DNA of 41,918 nt from an uncultured Porphyromonadaceae bacterium (GTDB lineage: Bacteria; Bacteroidota; Bacteroidia; Bacteroidales; Muribaculaceae). Positions within the stretch are counted from its first letter, which is position 1. Each line of letters opens with the position of its first letter. Of the stretch, positions 1-10,073 are shown one piece after another. The notes beneath the pieces are model-generated. The model worked only from the letters and a program-made list of their open reading frames with translations. It made no database searches and was not told where the DNA came from. Both the position numbers and the translations under genes were made by a program. The DNA lies in assembly GCA_900540205.1 (NCBI GenBank), contig UQER01000024.1:1-41918 (forward strand). Direction: 5' to 3'.

Positions 1-1631
1 GAAAGCACCCGCAGGAACATGGCGAGCGGGTAAACCGTCGAGTAAGCTACCGATGGGGCATCGTTCCCCGATACCTTGTTGCCATAGGCGAGGGCGGGGG
101 GATCGGTGTAGCCGCCCGACATCATACCCATGATGGTGAGATAGTTGAATTTATAGACACCGCGTGCGATGCATCCCACAATCAGCAGGGGGAAGAAGGT
201 GATGATGAAGCCCCAGATCACCCACCACATGCCCTGGTAGTTGAACACGGTGTCGGCGAAGCCTTTGCCGGCGCCGATACCAACGGCTGCGAGAAAGAGG
301 CAGATGCCGAGCTCGCGGAGCATCAGCGATGCCGACGAGGAGGTGTAGGTGACGAGTTTCACTTTATATCCGAAGCGGCTCAGGAGGATGGCCACAACGA
401 GCGGACCGCCTGCCAGACCGAGTTTCATGCCGAAGCCCACGTTGATTGAGCCGAGGATGATACCGAACAGGATGCCGATGAAGATTGTGACGAGGTTGGG
501 CTGGTTGAGGCGCTTCATGGAGTTGCCGAGCTTGGAGGCAAGGCGCTCGATGTCGTTGAGGTCGCCCACCACGGTGATGCGGTCGCCCATCTGCAGGCGC
601 AGACCCGGTGAGGCCAAAAGGTCCACTCCGGCGCGGTTTACGCGGGTGCAGTTGAGGTTGTAGCCCTTGTGGAGGCGCAGGGCGCCGAGGGCGGTTCCGT
701 TGTATTCGCTGCGGGTGATGAGGATGCGGCGCGAAACCACGTTGGCCGGTGCCACGGCTTCCCATTCCTCGTCGCCCATCTCGATGGGCTTGCCGAGAAC
801 GGCGTCGAAGCTGTGCTGGTCCTCTTGCGACATGACCACGTAAAGCTTGTCGCCCACATGGATTTCTGTGCTTGATTTCGGGATAATGATTTCACCGCCG
901 GTGACCATCAGACGTGACACCACGAAGTCGCAGTGGATGATGTCGTGAAGCTGCAGCAGGGTTTTGCCGTCGATGAGGTGGTTTGTGACTTCGTAAGTGA
1001 CAAGATGCGGTTTCGACTGGCTTTCCTCCTGTTCGCGGTTTATCTCCTCAATCTCTTTGTCTATTTTCACTCCGAAGATGGCTTTAACAAGGAGGATGGC
1101 TGTTATGATGCCGAGCACGCCAAGGGGGTAGGCTGCGGCGTAGCCCATCGACATGGTGTTGACAGCTTCCAGGTCGGCTGCGGCTTGCTGAGCTGCGGCA
1201 AGTCCGGGGGTGTTGGTCACGGCACCCGACATGACGCCCACCAGAGCGTTGATTGAGGTGGTCCCGTCTATGAAATAGATGGCGATCACGATGGCCACGT
1301 TGAGGAGGATGCCCAGTGTTGCAAGCATGTTGAGCTTGACTCCCCCTTTCTTGAAACTGGAGAAGAAACCGGGACCAACCTGCAGACCGATGGCGAAGAT
1401 GAACAGAATCAGGCCGAATTCGCGCACGAATTTAAGCACCGACGGTTCGATTTCGTAGCCGAAATGTCCCATCAGGATGCCGACGAAAAGCACGAATGTC
1501 ACTCCGAGCGAGATGCCGCCGAATTTGATTTTACCCAGATATATGCCAACGGCGATCACAAACGACAGGAGCACCAGGGTGGCTGCCAGTGACGTTTGGC
1601 CGGGCCAAAGCAAATCTTTTAGAAAATCCAT
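1..1631 (-). CDS. Putative AspT/YidE/YbjL-family transporter (3' end cut by window edge)
   Basis: Reading leftward from the ATG at 1631, about 543 codons stay open to the window edge with no stop, so only a short C-terminus should be missing. The protein opens with hydrophobic helices, has a central soluble part with two TrkA-C (RCK_C)-like segments (near 'IIPKSSTEIHVGDKLYVVMS' and 'LQMGDRITVVGD'), then a second helix block. Both membrane halves carry the repeated family signature around 'SGAVTNTPGLAAA' and 'SGGYTDPPALAYG'. This duplicated AspT/YidE/YbjL layout is known in aspartate:alanine exchangers and related uncharacterised transporters; the substrate here is unknown. A TAACTTTG -7 box lies about 77 bp upstream. 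Forward-strand open frames across it are shadows. Confidence 0.88.
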   Translation of the reverse strand, partial: MDFLKDLLWPGQTSLAATLVLLSFVIAVGIYLGKIKFGGISLGVTFVLFVGILMGHFGYEIEPSVLKFVREFGLILFIFAIGLQVGPGFFSSFKKGGVKLNMLATLGILLNVAIVIAIYFIDGTTSINALVGVMSGAVTNTPGLAAAQQAAADLEAVNTMSMGYAAAYPLGVLGIITAILLVKAIFGVKIDKEIEEINREQEESQSKPHLVTYEVTNHLIDGKTLLQLHDIIHCDFVVSRLMVTGGEIIIPKSSTEIHVGDKLYVVMSQEDQHSFDAVLGKPIEMGDEEWEAVAPANVVSRRILITRSEYNGTALGALRLHKGYNLNCTRVNRAGVDLLASPGLRLQMGDRITVVGDLNDIERLASKLGNSMKRLNQPNLVTIFIGILFGIILGSINVGFGMKLGLAGGPLVVAILLSRFGYKVKLVTYTSSSASLMLRELGICLFLAAVGIGAGKGFADTVFNYQGMWWVIWGFIITFFPLLIVGCIARGVYKFNYLTIMGMMSGGYTDPPALAYGNKVSGNDAPSVAYSTVYPLAMFLRVL

Positions 1632-1707
1632 GTTGATGAAATTGATGAGTTTGTACCTTAAAGTGTTGGAAATTAACGCCTTGTTGTTATGTGTGCTAAC
1701 ACGGGTG

Positions 1708-1715
1708 CAAAGTTA
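1708..1715 (-). promoter_or_regulatory. Bacteroidota -7 box for the AspT/YidE-type transporter
   Basis: On the minus strand the sequence is TAACTTTG, an exact match to TAnnTTTG, about 77 bp upstream of the transporter ATG. No clear TTTG -33 element lies 19-20 nt further upstream, so only the -7 element is supported. Confidence 0.42.
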
Positions 1716-1791
1716 CGCAAAGTTTCATGAATTATAAGGATTTTTACTCCATCATTTATTATCAATTCGCCCAAAATCCGCAAAAAAATGG

Positions 1792-2442
1792 TCAGAGGGC
1801 GAGGTTGAGGAGGTCGTCGGTGGTGGTGGCTATGTGGTCGGCATAGTTGGCGCGGAGTTCCGAGAGGGGGCGGAATCCCCACGATACTCCGGCCGATTCC
1901 ACACAGGCGCGGCGTGCAGTCTCCATGTCGATGCCTGAATCGCCCACATAGAGCACGTCGGTTTTCGGTGTGGGACATTTGCCCAGGATGCCGAACACTA
2001 TCGACGGGTCGGGCTTGACCGGCATTCCGGCCTTGTGGCCTTCAACAGCGGCCCATTCAATGTCGGGGAAGAAACGGTTGATGAGCGTTTCCACCGCTTC
2101 CTGATATTTGTTGGATGCCACTGCCACCTTTATGCCGCGGGATGTCAGGGTTTCGAGCAGCTGCGGAATGCCGGGATAGGGGGTGGTCTCGTCGGCTATG
2201 TGCGCCGAGTAGTATTCCTTGAAGTAGGTGCGCATGGTCTCTACACGCTCGGGGTTTCGAGCGCTTTCGGGAAGCACCCGTTCAAGAAGTTTGGTGATAC
2301 CGCTTCCCACGAAGCGGGGATAGGATGTGAGCGGATGCGTGGGGAATCCGCACTGCTCCAGCGCATAGTTGGCGGCGTTGCCGAGGTCGGCGATGGTGTT
2401 CAGCAGAGTGCCGTCGAGGTCGAATATGACGAGCTTTTTCAT
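1792..2442 (-). CDS. HAD-family hydrolase, phosphoglycolate phosphatase-like
   Basis: A 216-residue protein that begins with the HAD motif I FDLDGTLLNT (nucleophile Asp8, general acid Asp10). A cap domain follows, then motif II around VAVASNK (about residues 110-116), a lysine-containing segment (HKAGMPVKPDP), and the metal-binding motif LYVGDSGIDMETA near residue 165. This layout and length fit Gph-type phosphoglycolate or related sugar-phosphate phosphatases, a cytosolic housekeeping or repair role. The exact substrate cannot be read from sequence. It lies 101 bp after tamL on the same strand and is probably the last gene of the ruvX-def-ettA-tamL cluster. Confidence 0.85.
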   Translation of the reverse strand: MKKLVIFDLDGTLLNTIADLGNAANYALEQCGFPTHPLTSYPRFVGSGITKLLERVLPESARNPERVETMRTYFKEYYSAHIADETTPYPGIPQLLETLTSRGIKVAVASNKYQEAVETLINRFFPDIEWAAVEGHKAGMPVKPDPSIVFGILGKCPTPKTDVLYVGDSGIDMETARRACVESAGVSWGFRPLSELRANYADHIATTTDDLLNLAL

Positions 2443-2543
2443 ATTGTCGGAGTGCTTTTAGTTGTAAGTGTCCGGCAATGGAGTGCCGGGGCACGTTTGG
2501 GAAACATTTCGGTTGGCAAAAAGGTTGTGGGCTGTGCTAACCG

Positions 2544-4883
2544 TCAGAACGGATAACCCACAGAGAAATGGAACGACACGTCGCGGTTCCACGACGGGTC
2601 GAGCAGGGGCCAGCGGTCCTGTCCGCGGGCCGGGTTGTGGGCTTTCACACCCATGTCGAGGCGGAGCAGGAAGTAGTTGAAGTCCATTCGCAGGCCCACG
2701 CCGTAGGCCAGTGCAATCTCCTTGTAGAATGAATTGAAGCGGAACACCCCACCGGGTTGGTTGGGGTAGTCGCGGATGGTCCAGATGTTTCCGGCATCGA
2801 CGAACACGGCGCCTTCAAACACCCAGAAAAGCTTGTTGCGGTACTCGAGGTTGAGCACCAGCGAAATGTCGCCGCACTGGTTGATGAAGTCGGTCACGGA
2901 GTTGCGCGAATCATAGCTGCCGGGCCCGAGGGTGCGCACGCTCCAGCCACGCACGCCGTTGGCGCCTCCGGCATAGAACCGCTTTTCGAACGGCACCATT
3001 GAAGAGTTGCCGTAGGGGAATGCGATTCCTCCGCCGGCATGGAATGATATGGAGTTGCGCGGGGAGAAACGGTGGTTGATGGTGTAGTCGATCTCGCCTT
3101 TGAGATACTGGGCGTACTGTATGCCGAAAATCTTGTAGGCATCGTCCTCGCGCTTCTGTTGGAAGAGCTTAGACATGGCGTAGAGGAATGCGCCTGCGGT
3201 TTCCACTGATGCACGCACAGTGTAGGTGTTGGTCTGGAAATCGTTGCGCTCGAAGGCCGAAGTGGCCATGCGGCGGTTGGTGTTGTACCACGTGTAGCCC
3301 ATGCGCATTATGAAGTGGTCCTCATAGCTGTAGCGCAGCAGGGGATTGTCGGGGGCAATGTTGTCGATGAAGTTGATGGTAGAGCGCGGAAGATTGACCA
3401 CATTGATGTCGATGAGGTCGAGAGTGCGGCGTGTGCGGCCTGAGCGTGCAGCCCATTTGTAGCGCCATGCGCCGCCTGCGATGATGCGGGTGTATTCAGG
3501 CCGTTCCTGGCGGACGAAAGTCAGCGCGAACTCGGTGGAGGCACGCATGCGGTGCTTGAACGACGAGTGGAGGAACGGCGCCATGAATTTCGGGAAAGTG
3601 ATGCCCACTTCCGATGCCACTTCTGTGTAGCTGTCGTTGATCAGGTCCTCGAAATCGCCCGAAAGACTTTCGTAGGCGCCTCGCAGTTTGAATGTGAGCA
3701 TTTCGCCGCCACGGGCAAGGTTGCGGTGCTGGTAGGTGACGCCGCCGCCCACTCCGAAGTCTCCCTCCGAGTTTGTGCCTTCAAGCTCGAGGGTGACGCC
3801 CATCTTTTTGGTGCGCGACAGCAGTATGTAGGCGTCAAGCATTTCGGTGTCGCCCTGTTTGCCGGCGGGACGCGTGAGGATGTTGACATAGCGGAGGATG
3901 GCCAGACGGTTGAGCGCTTCGTAGGTCTTGTCGATGTTGGAGGTGGAATAATATTCGTCCGGACGGATGAATATCTGCTGCGCCAGGGCCTGCGGTTTCA
4001 GATAAGGATCGGGACCATAAAGAATTTCCAGGCCCTGATAGTTCACGGTGTCGCGGTGGGCGAAGCTGAAATCGGAAGTATTGTCGCCCGGAGAGAAGTC
4101 CGGCACCACCACCACACGCCTGAAAGCATAGCGCTCGTGGGCATCGGGCGCAGGGGTGTCGGCCGATGCCGCGTGTTGCCTCGGCTTGTGCACCACCATT
4201 GTGAGGTCAACGCCGCGCTGGCCGGCTACCGTGTCGGCCACGAAACTTATATCCTCCTTTGTGAAGGCGAAGTAGCCGTTTTCGCGCATCCATTCGGCCA
4301 CAAGGGTGCGCTGGTTGTCGAGAATGTTGAGGTCGAGGTTGCCTCCGGTCTTCATAGGTAGCGACATGGAGTCGCTGTACACAATCCATTCCAGTCCCGG
4401 CTCCTCGAATTCATATGCGATTGAGTTGACCACGAACGGTTTGCCGGGGTGCAGCCGGTAGGTGACGTCGATTTTTTTCTTTTTGCGGGGAGTGACGTCA
4501 TAGTCAACCTGTGCATCGAGGTAGCCCTCGTTGATGAGCGCCTGACGCAGCTGCCGCGCCGACTGGTCGGTAAGCGCCGAATCGAAAATCACCGGCTCCT
4601 CGCCCACTTTTCGCAGCCACCGGTTGAAGCGGCCGGTGGAGTCGGTGCCCGACATGTTGTAGATGCCGAGCTGAAGGCGCGCGAAGCCGAGCACCTTGTG
4701 GTTCGGGAGCTGGCGGAGGTAGTTGTAGTAGCGTTTTGTGGGGATGCGGGTGCTGTCGTCCACCACGATTCTGGCATTGTCGAGCATGTAGCTGCCTGCA
4801 GGCACATGGCGGGTGGAGCTGCACCCCGCAAGCGCGAGGGCAGCTGCCAGTGCCAGTGCTATATGCTTCACAGATAGCTTCAA
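2544..4883 (-). CDS. tamL: TamL-type BamA/Omp85-family outer membrane lipoprotein
   Basis: A 779-residue protein. It starts with a lipoprotein signal peptide whose lipobox LALAGC gives a lipidated Cys21. POTRA-like repeats occupy roughly residues 30-340, and an Omp85 beta-barrel fills the rest, ending in an aromatic residue (FHFSVGYPF) as outer-membrane barrels do. The barrel contains the Omp85 motif-3-like segment FYAGGANGVRGW, the conserved V-R-G-(F/W) signature. In Bacteroidota this lipidated TamA relative is called TamL and is thought to work with a TamB-like periplasmic bridge in envelope assembly; no tamB is in the window. It sits between ettA (48 bp gap) and the HAD phosphatase gene (101 bp gap). 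Its role is inferred from family. Confidence 0.86.
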   Translation of the reverse strand: MKLSVKHIALALAAALALAGCSSTRHVPAGSYMLDNARIVVDDSTRIPTKRYYNYLRQLPNHKVLGFARLQLGIYNMSGTDSTGRFNRWLRKVGEEPVIFDSALTDQSARQLRQALINEGYLDAQVDYDVTPRKKKKIDVTYRLHPGKPFVVNSIAYEFEEPGLEWIVYSDSMSLPMKTGGNLDLNILDNQRTLVAEWMRENGYFAFTKEDISFVADTVAGQRGVDLTMVVHKPRQHAASADTPAPDAHERYAFRRVVVVPDFSPGDNTSDFSFAHRDTVNYQGLEILYGPDPYLKPQALAQQIFIRPDEYYSTSNIDKTYEALNRLAILRYVNILTRPAGKQGDTEMLDAYILLSRTKKMGVTLELEGTNSEGDFGVGGGVTYQHRNLARGGEMLTFKLRGAYESLSGDFEDLINDSYTEVASEVGITFPKFMAPFLHSSFKHRMRASTEFALTFVRQERPEYTRIIAGGAWRYKWAARSGRTRRTLDLIDINVVNLPRSTINFIDNIAPDNPLLRYSYEDHFIMRMGYTWYNTNRRMATSAFERNDFQTNTYTVRASVETAGAFLYAMSKLFQQKREDDAYKIFGIQYAQYLKGEIDYTINHRFSPRNSISFHAGGGIAFPYGNSSMVPFEKRFYAGGANGVRGWSVRTLGPGSYDSRNSVTDFINQCGDISLVLNLEYRNKLFWVFEGAVFVDAGNIWTIRDYPNQPGGVFRFNSFYKEIALAYGVGLRMDFNYFLLRLDMGVKAHNPARGQDRWPLLDPSWNRDVSFHFSVGYPF

Positions 4884-4931
4884 AACGTGGAGATGGTGGA
4901 CGGGGTTGGCGGCTATAGGCCGCAGTTGGTG

Positions 4932-6629
<1,698 letters not shown>

Positions 6630-6681
6630 TGTGGTGTCCTGGATATGGTGTTTGTTTGTGATTATATTGGTGAGTGCATTG

Positions 6682-7251
6682 TCAGCCCTTGCGCTTTGCG
6701 GGGGCGAATTTCACGGGGTAATCGCAACGGATTTTCCGGTTGATGATGTTGGAGAGCTTTCCGCGGATGAGCTGCTTGCGGATGGGCGAGATGTGGTCGA
6801 TGTATAGATGGCCTTCCAGATGGTCGCACTCGTGCTGCACGATGCGCGCCAGGTATCCGCTGATCTCCTGTTCGTGGGGCTGGAAATCCTCGTCGAGCCA
6901 CCGCAGGCGGATGTGCTCCACTCTCTTCACATCCTCGCTTATTCCCGGAAGGCTGAGGCAGCCCTCGCTGCGGCTGATGGTCTCGCCATCGAGCACTTCT
7001 ATTTCAGGGTTGATTAGGGCATGTTTCCATCCGTCGCATTCGGGGAATGTGTCGGCCCAGGGCGAAGCGTCGATCACCACGATGCGGTCGTTGCGCCCTA
7101 TCTGCGGGGCGGCAAGACCTACGCCTTCGGAGACGTACATGGTTTCGAACATGTCAGCCACGAGCTTCTTGAGTTCGGGATAATCGGGTGTGATGTCGTC
7201 AGATATTTCACGGAGCACAGGGTGTCCGTAAAGATAAACGGGAAGTTTCAT
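6682..7251 (-). CDS. def: Peptide deformylase
   Basis: A 189-residue enzyme that removes the N-formyl group from nascent proteins. All three metal/active-site motifs are intact: GVGLAAPQIG (residues 43-52), EGCLSLPG with metal ligand Cys98, and QHECDH with His140, catalytic Glu141 and His144. The C-terminal tail after residue 170 is basic. It begins 8 bp after the ruvX stop codon and is very likely cotranscribed with it. Nothing is unusual in length or active site. Confidence 0.96.
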   Translation of the reverse strand: MKLPVYLYGHPVLREISDDITPDYPELKKLVADMFETMYVSEGVGLAAPQIGRNDRIVVIDASPWADTFPECDGWKHALINPEIEVLDGETISRSEGCLSLPGISEDVKRVEHIRLRWLDEDFQPHEQEISGYLARIVQHECDHLEGHLYIDHISPIRKQLIRGKLSNIINRKIRCDYPVKFAPAKRKG

Positions 7252-7259
7252 ATGTCGGA

Positions 7260-7688
7260 TCAGGTTTTGTTTTGCTGTGATCGGTTGGTGAGATAATCGT
7301 TGAGGATGATGGTGGCGGAAATCTCGTCCACAATCTCTTTGTTTCGGCGGTCCATCTTTTTCATTCCGCCGTCGAGCATGGCGCGGTGGGCCAGGACGGA
7401 TGTGAAACGCTCGTCGGAAAATTCAACGGGGATGTCGGGCACGGCCTTGCGCAGTCGCCCTATGCCGGGGCGGATGTAGCGCATGGATTCCGACTCTTCG
7501 CCGCGTACGGTGGTGGGATAGCCCACGATGATGCGCTCAACCTCCTCGCGTTTCACGTAGGCTGCGACGAACTCGGTCAGCCGCCCGGTTTCCACCGTCG
7601 TAAGTCCGTTGGCCACAATCTGCAGCGGGTCGGTCACGGCGATGCCGCAACGTTTCTTTCCGAAATCGATAGACAGAATACGTGCCAT
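7260..7688 (-). CDS. ruvX: RuvX/YqgF-family putative Holliday junction resolvase
   Basis: A 142-residue RNase H-fold protein. The N-terminus ARILSIDFGKKRCGIAVTDP holds the first catalytic Asp and the family G-K-(K/R)-R-x-G-(I/V) motif. VERIIVGYPTTVRGEES supplies the second acidic strand, and DERFTSVLAHRAM plus the C-terminal VDEISATIILNDYL match the family end. YqgF/RuvX acts in pre-16S rRNA 5'-end maturation and may act on branched DNA. The ATG at 7688 gives the family N-terminus exactly. A TAACTTTG -7 box ends only 4 nt before this ATG, so the transcript may start at or next to the start codon. It heads the ruvX-def-ettA-tamL-gph cluster. Confidence 0.92.
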   Translation of the reverse strand: MARILSIDFGKKRCGIAVTDPLQIVANGLTTVETGRLTEFVAAYVKREEVERIIVGYPTTVRGEESESMRYIRPGIGRLRKAVPDIPVEFSDERFTSVLAHRAMLDGGMKKMDRRNKEIVDEISATIILNDYLTNRSQQNKT

Positions 7689-7692
7689 GTGG

Positions 7693-7725
7693 CAAAGTTA
7701 CAAAAAAAAAGCGAAAGGGATTCAA
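7693..7725 (-). promoter_or_regulatory. Promoter of ruvX, possibly giving a leaderless mRNA
   Basis: Minus-strand TAACTTTG at 7693-7700 is a perfect -7 box. A TTG at 7723-7725 lies 22 nt upstream, slightly beyond the usual 19-20 nt. Only four bases separate the box from the ruvX ATG, so transcription should start at or within a few bases of the start codon. Confidence 0.5.
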
Positions 7726-7885
7726 CGTGAGTGTTCCGCAGTGTCGGTAGCGCGGAGAAAACCATCGGGTGCCTGTTGTTGTTATTACTGATGAAAGCCC
7801 ACCACATGTGTTGTTCCTTCCTTTTTTCGGGCTTTCGGGATATTGCCTCCCTTCAGGCGAAGTTGTTATTTTAAAGCTTACGATT

Positions 7886-8065
7886 ATGAAACACGAAAAA
7901 CATCATCATGATGGCGATGCTGAGCGTCGTGGCGGTTCGTCGAAAACAAGCATATGGCTGTTTTTCGGCGTCGGGATTCTTATCCTGCTGTTGCTTGTGT
8001 GGCTTACCATCGCTGATTTCTGGGGTGATACAGACGTTGCCGCCGCAATTACCCCGCTGACATAA
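7886..8065 (+). CDS. Small single-pass membrane protein with His/charged N-terminus
   Basis: A 59-residue protein starting at the ATG at 7886. The first 22 residues are highly charged and contain a histidine run (MKHEKHHHDGDAERRGG). A single strongly hydrophobic helix follows (WLFFGVGILILLLLVWLTIA), then a short tail. No family is recognised. The frame is open further upstream, but that extension looks non-coding in composition, and this start gives a sensible tail-helix protein. It converges on the PepSY-like gene, with a strong terminator between them. Membrane location is inferred from the helix only; the histidines could bind metal, which is speculation. Confidence 0.55.
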   Translation: MKHEKHHHDGDAERRGGSSKTSIWLFFGVGILILLLLVWLTIADFWGDTDVAAAITPLT

Positions 8066-8135
8066 AGAAAGACCGATTGTGCCGATGAAATGATACGCGT
8101 ATTTTGCTCTTGTCCGCGTGTCAACAATGATACAT

Positions 8136-8179
8136 AAAAACGGGCGCTGTGTCGGAATGCCGAGACAGCGCCCGTTTTT
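8136..8179. terminator. Bidirectional intrinsic terminator
   Basis: An inverted repeat built on AAAACGGGCGCTGT and ACAGCGCCCGTTTT forms a near-perfect stem of about 19 bp with a 4-5 nt loop. An A run lies on the left and a T run on the right. It lies between the convergent small membrane gene (+) and the PepSY-like gene (-) and should stop both. Confidence 0.85.
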
Positions 8180-8234
8180 ATGTCTGAATATCAATGCTTT
8201 TGCTACTTAACTTCTTTTCTGCGTTGACAGCTTG

Positions 8235-8684
8235 TCAATCTCCGTTGGAGATGCTTTTGAATTGCCCGAGCAGGTTGAACTTAAGTTCGGAGCCGTCGGA
8301 AAGCCGTATCTCGTATCCCGCCGGTTTTTTCTCTATCTTGACGATGTCGAGATTGCTGTGGTTCTTTTTCACATAGTTGCGGATGGGCTTGGTCACGAGC
8401 CCCTCGGGCACCGCCTTATTCTTGCAATCTACCGATTTCCATTTGCCTGCGTTGGAGAATTCCACTTTTGTGCCGTTTGTGAGCTTTACGTCGTAGTCGG
8501 TTTTCTTCAGCAGGTGACGGTCAATTTTGATTGAGCTTACCTTTGCCTTGGGAAAATACTCCGACAGCATCTGTTGGGCTGCCTCCGGAAGCTTTTCTCG
8601 GTCAATAACATAGGAATCGATAAATGCGAATGCCGCTCCGCTGCCGCACAGCAGGAGCATCAATGCCATGATAAGTTTCTTCAT
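8235..8684 (-). CDS. Secreted PepSY-like domain protein
   Basis: A 149-residue protein read from the ATG at 8684, chosen because it opens a clean signal peptide (MKKLIMALMLLLCGSGAAFA); the longer frame to 8771 adds a non-signal-like extension. The mature part holds two PepSY-like units. One runs from LPEAAQQMLSEYFP to GKWKSVDC, the other from IRNYVKKNHSNLDI to GQFKSISNGD; each ends in a beta hairpin of the type 'Y-x-V/I-x-L-x-[ND]-G-x-x-[LV]-x-F'. Bacteroidota carry many such small periplasmic PepSY-like (formerly DUF2874) proteins; their function is mostly unknown, with inhibitory or binding roles suggested. No operon partner is evident. Confidence 0.72.
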   Translation of the reverse strand: MKKLIMALMLLLCGSGAAFAFIDSYVIDREKLPEAAQQMLSEYFPKAKVSSIKIDRHLLKKTDYDVKLTNGTKVEFSNAGKWKSVDCKNKAVPEGLVTKPIRNYVKKNHSNLDIVKIEKKPAGYEIRLSDGSELKFNLLGQFKSISNGD

Positions 8685-9054
8685 CTTGTTTGTGCGTTTC
8701 TCTTGTGTGTTTACAATTTGTTCTCTCATAAAGAACGTTCCAACGCCCGAAATGTTATATCCCAACTGCAAATGTTGTATCCCTCCCGCAAAATCTTACC
8801 CATGATGTGCTTCGCTTTCATGAGTTTGCCACACTAATCGCCTCCGGCCATGGCATCCTCACCTGCGCCTGTATCCCCATTCAGACGTAGGGTCGCGACC
8901 TGTCGCGACTGCAACTATGCGGAGTCTGTGGGCGATTATGGCTTGATAGATTGTATGTTAGCAGTCGCGACAGGTCGCGACCCTACAATCTGTGTGAACT
9001 CAATTAAACGTTTCACATTGATTTAATGACAATGCCCGCAATTTGTTGTGGCTG
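8685..9054. other. 370-bp intergenic region carrying an inverted repeat
   Basis: No gene could be supported here. The only structure is the TCGCGA-rich inverted repeat described separately. Upstream of the PepSY-like gene the minus strand has AACATTTG near 8769-8776, one base off the -7 consensus, without a matching -33 element. Confidence 0.6.
8887..8986. repeat. Inverted repeat with TCGCGA-containing 26-bp arms
   Basis: Arms at 8887-8912 and 8961-8986 are perfect reverse complements over 26 bp, separated by 48 bp. Each arm contains GTCGCGAC twice, itself palindromic, so each arm could also fold alone. Partial complementarity continues past both arms (CAGA on the outside, an AAC-like edge inside). 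There is no T run, so it is not a classical terminator. The form is that of a dispersed intergenic palindromic element (REP/BIME-like); whether it is repeated elsewhere cannot be seen from this window. Confidence 0.8.
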
Positions 9055-9507
9055 TCAGAAAAATTCCGGGAGCATGTGGTTGTAGTAGAGCGTTATAAGG
9101 CCGGTTATGATTCCGCTGCATGCGGCGAAAAACAGAAATGCGGCAAGGATAAACCTGCGTTTTGCCGGTGGCATAGGGGTGCCGTTTGTGAAGTTTTCGC
9201 GGTAAATGCGAATCCATGCATAGGCGTAGACACACCAGATTGTCAGAAAAACAGACCATCTGAATAATGTGCGGAAAGCTGTGGGTGCATCGGCATCATA
9301 GCTCGGCAGATGGCAGATGATCAGGATGTTTGCGGCTGTAACGGCGCAACAGATGAGTGCCAGTATGGCATATACTGCCGCCGGCAATCGGCGGTTTTGC
9401 TTTAAGGCTAAGCCTGAGCGGCGGAATGCGGTGTATGCTGCATAGATCGAGGCCAAAGTCCACGCGCCTGTGAGAATGTAGCCGGCAATTTGTAGTGTAG
9501 TGTACAT
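9055..9507 (-). CDS. Small membrane protein, about four helices, unknown function
   Basis: A 150-residue protein with hydrophobic segments near residues 7-27, 44-65, 84-103 and 120-143. Between helices 1 and 2 is a basic cytoplasmic-type loop (AFRRSGLALKQNRR); helices 3 and 4 are joined by another basic loop. No conserved catalytic motif is seen and no family is recognised. It lies 47 bp downstream of the next small membrane gene and is probably cotranscribed with it. Its layout (helix, Arg/Tyr-rich loop, helix, acidic/proline loop, helix, basic loop, helix) resembles the other two small membrane proteins of this cluster, suggesting remote paralogy, though sequence identity is low. Confidence 0.6.
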   Translation of the reverse strand: MYTTLQIAGYILTGAWTLASIYAAYTAFRRSGLALKQNRRLPAAVYAILALICCAVTAANILIICHLPSYDADAPTAFRTLFRWSVFLTIWCVYAYAWIRIYRENFTNGTPMPPAKRRFILAAFLFFAACSGIITGLITLYYNHMLPEFF

Positions 9508-9554
9508 TTGAATGTGGGATGGTGGCGAATTATTTCCTTAAAGAAACACAGTTA

Positions 9555-9974
9555 TCAGATTGTCTGGGTCAAATAAACGATTATGCGTATAACTGTAATT
9601 GTGACAGCAACCAGGATCAAGCTGTTCCTTGCAAGTTTGTGGTCACCCACAATGGCACCTTTGACAGCATAAAAGAGCATGCTGCAAAGCATTATTCCGA
9701 AAATAGCCGAGTAGATCGGATGGTTGCGGGGAAAATCTGAAATCGGGTTGGTTGGCTCGCTGGTATGCTTGGTTACTGCCACTTCAGGTGAACCGGCAGC
9801 CGCGAAGCAGGCTACGATTGCTGTTGCAATCAGCACCAGGCATCCGATGTAAAAAAGCATCTTGCCGGTCTGGTGGCGGTGATATGCGGAACGAATGCCG
9901 CGGATTGTGTTGATTATGCCAATGAACACCATTGCGGCGAACACAACCAAAATGATTATTGAGAATATATTCAT
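9555..9974 (-). CDS. Small membrane protein, about four helices, unknown function
   Basis: A 139-residue protein with hydrophobic segments near residues 3-23, 40-61, 88-108 and 118-136. The first cytoplasmic-type loop (TIRGIRSAYHRHQTGKM) is basic, and the central loop (SPEVAVTKHTSEPTNPI) is polar and proline-containing. No family is recognised and there are no catalytic motifs. A consensus Bacteroidota promoter lies directly upstream (10043-10073), so this gene and the one after it probably form their own transcript. Same general layout as its two neighbours. Confidence 0.6.
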   Translation of the reverse strand: MNIFSIIILVVFAAMVFIGIINTIRGIRSAYHRHQTGKMLFYIGCLVLIATAIVACFAAAGSPEVAVTKHTSEPTNPISDFPRNHPIYSAIFGIMLCSMLFYAVKGAIVGDHKLARNSLILVAVTITVIRIIVYLTQTI

Positions 9975-10042
9975 CTGTCAAATTTTTAATTGGGATTAGC
10001 GTACCAGAAATATTATAGTGAGCCAACAGCTCGTTTACACGG

Positions 10043-10073
10043 CAAAATTAGTGAATGTAAAACGCCGGTCAAA
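10043..10073 (-). promoter_or_regulatory. Consensus promoter for the small membrane gene pair
   Basis: Minus-strand TTTG at 10070-10073, a 19-nt spacer, then TAATTTTG at 10043-10050. Both elements and the spacing match the Bacteroidota housekeeping consensus. Predicted leader to the ATG at 9974 is about 60 nt. Confidence 0.65.

Noticed and set aside
3552..4361. A 269-codon open frame opposite tamL
   Set aside because: Antisense shadow of a well-supported outer-membrane gene, with no signal peptide or family motif.
8887..8986. TCGCGA inverted repeat as a transcription terminator or IS end
   Set aside because: There is no T run after either arm, and no transposase gene or target duplication flanks it.
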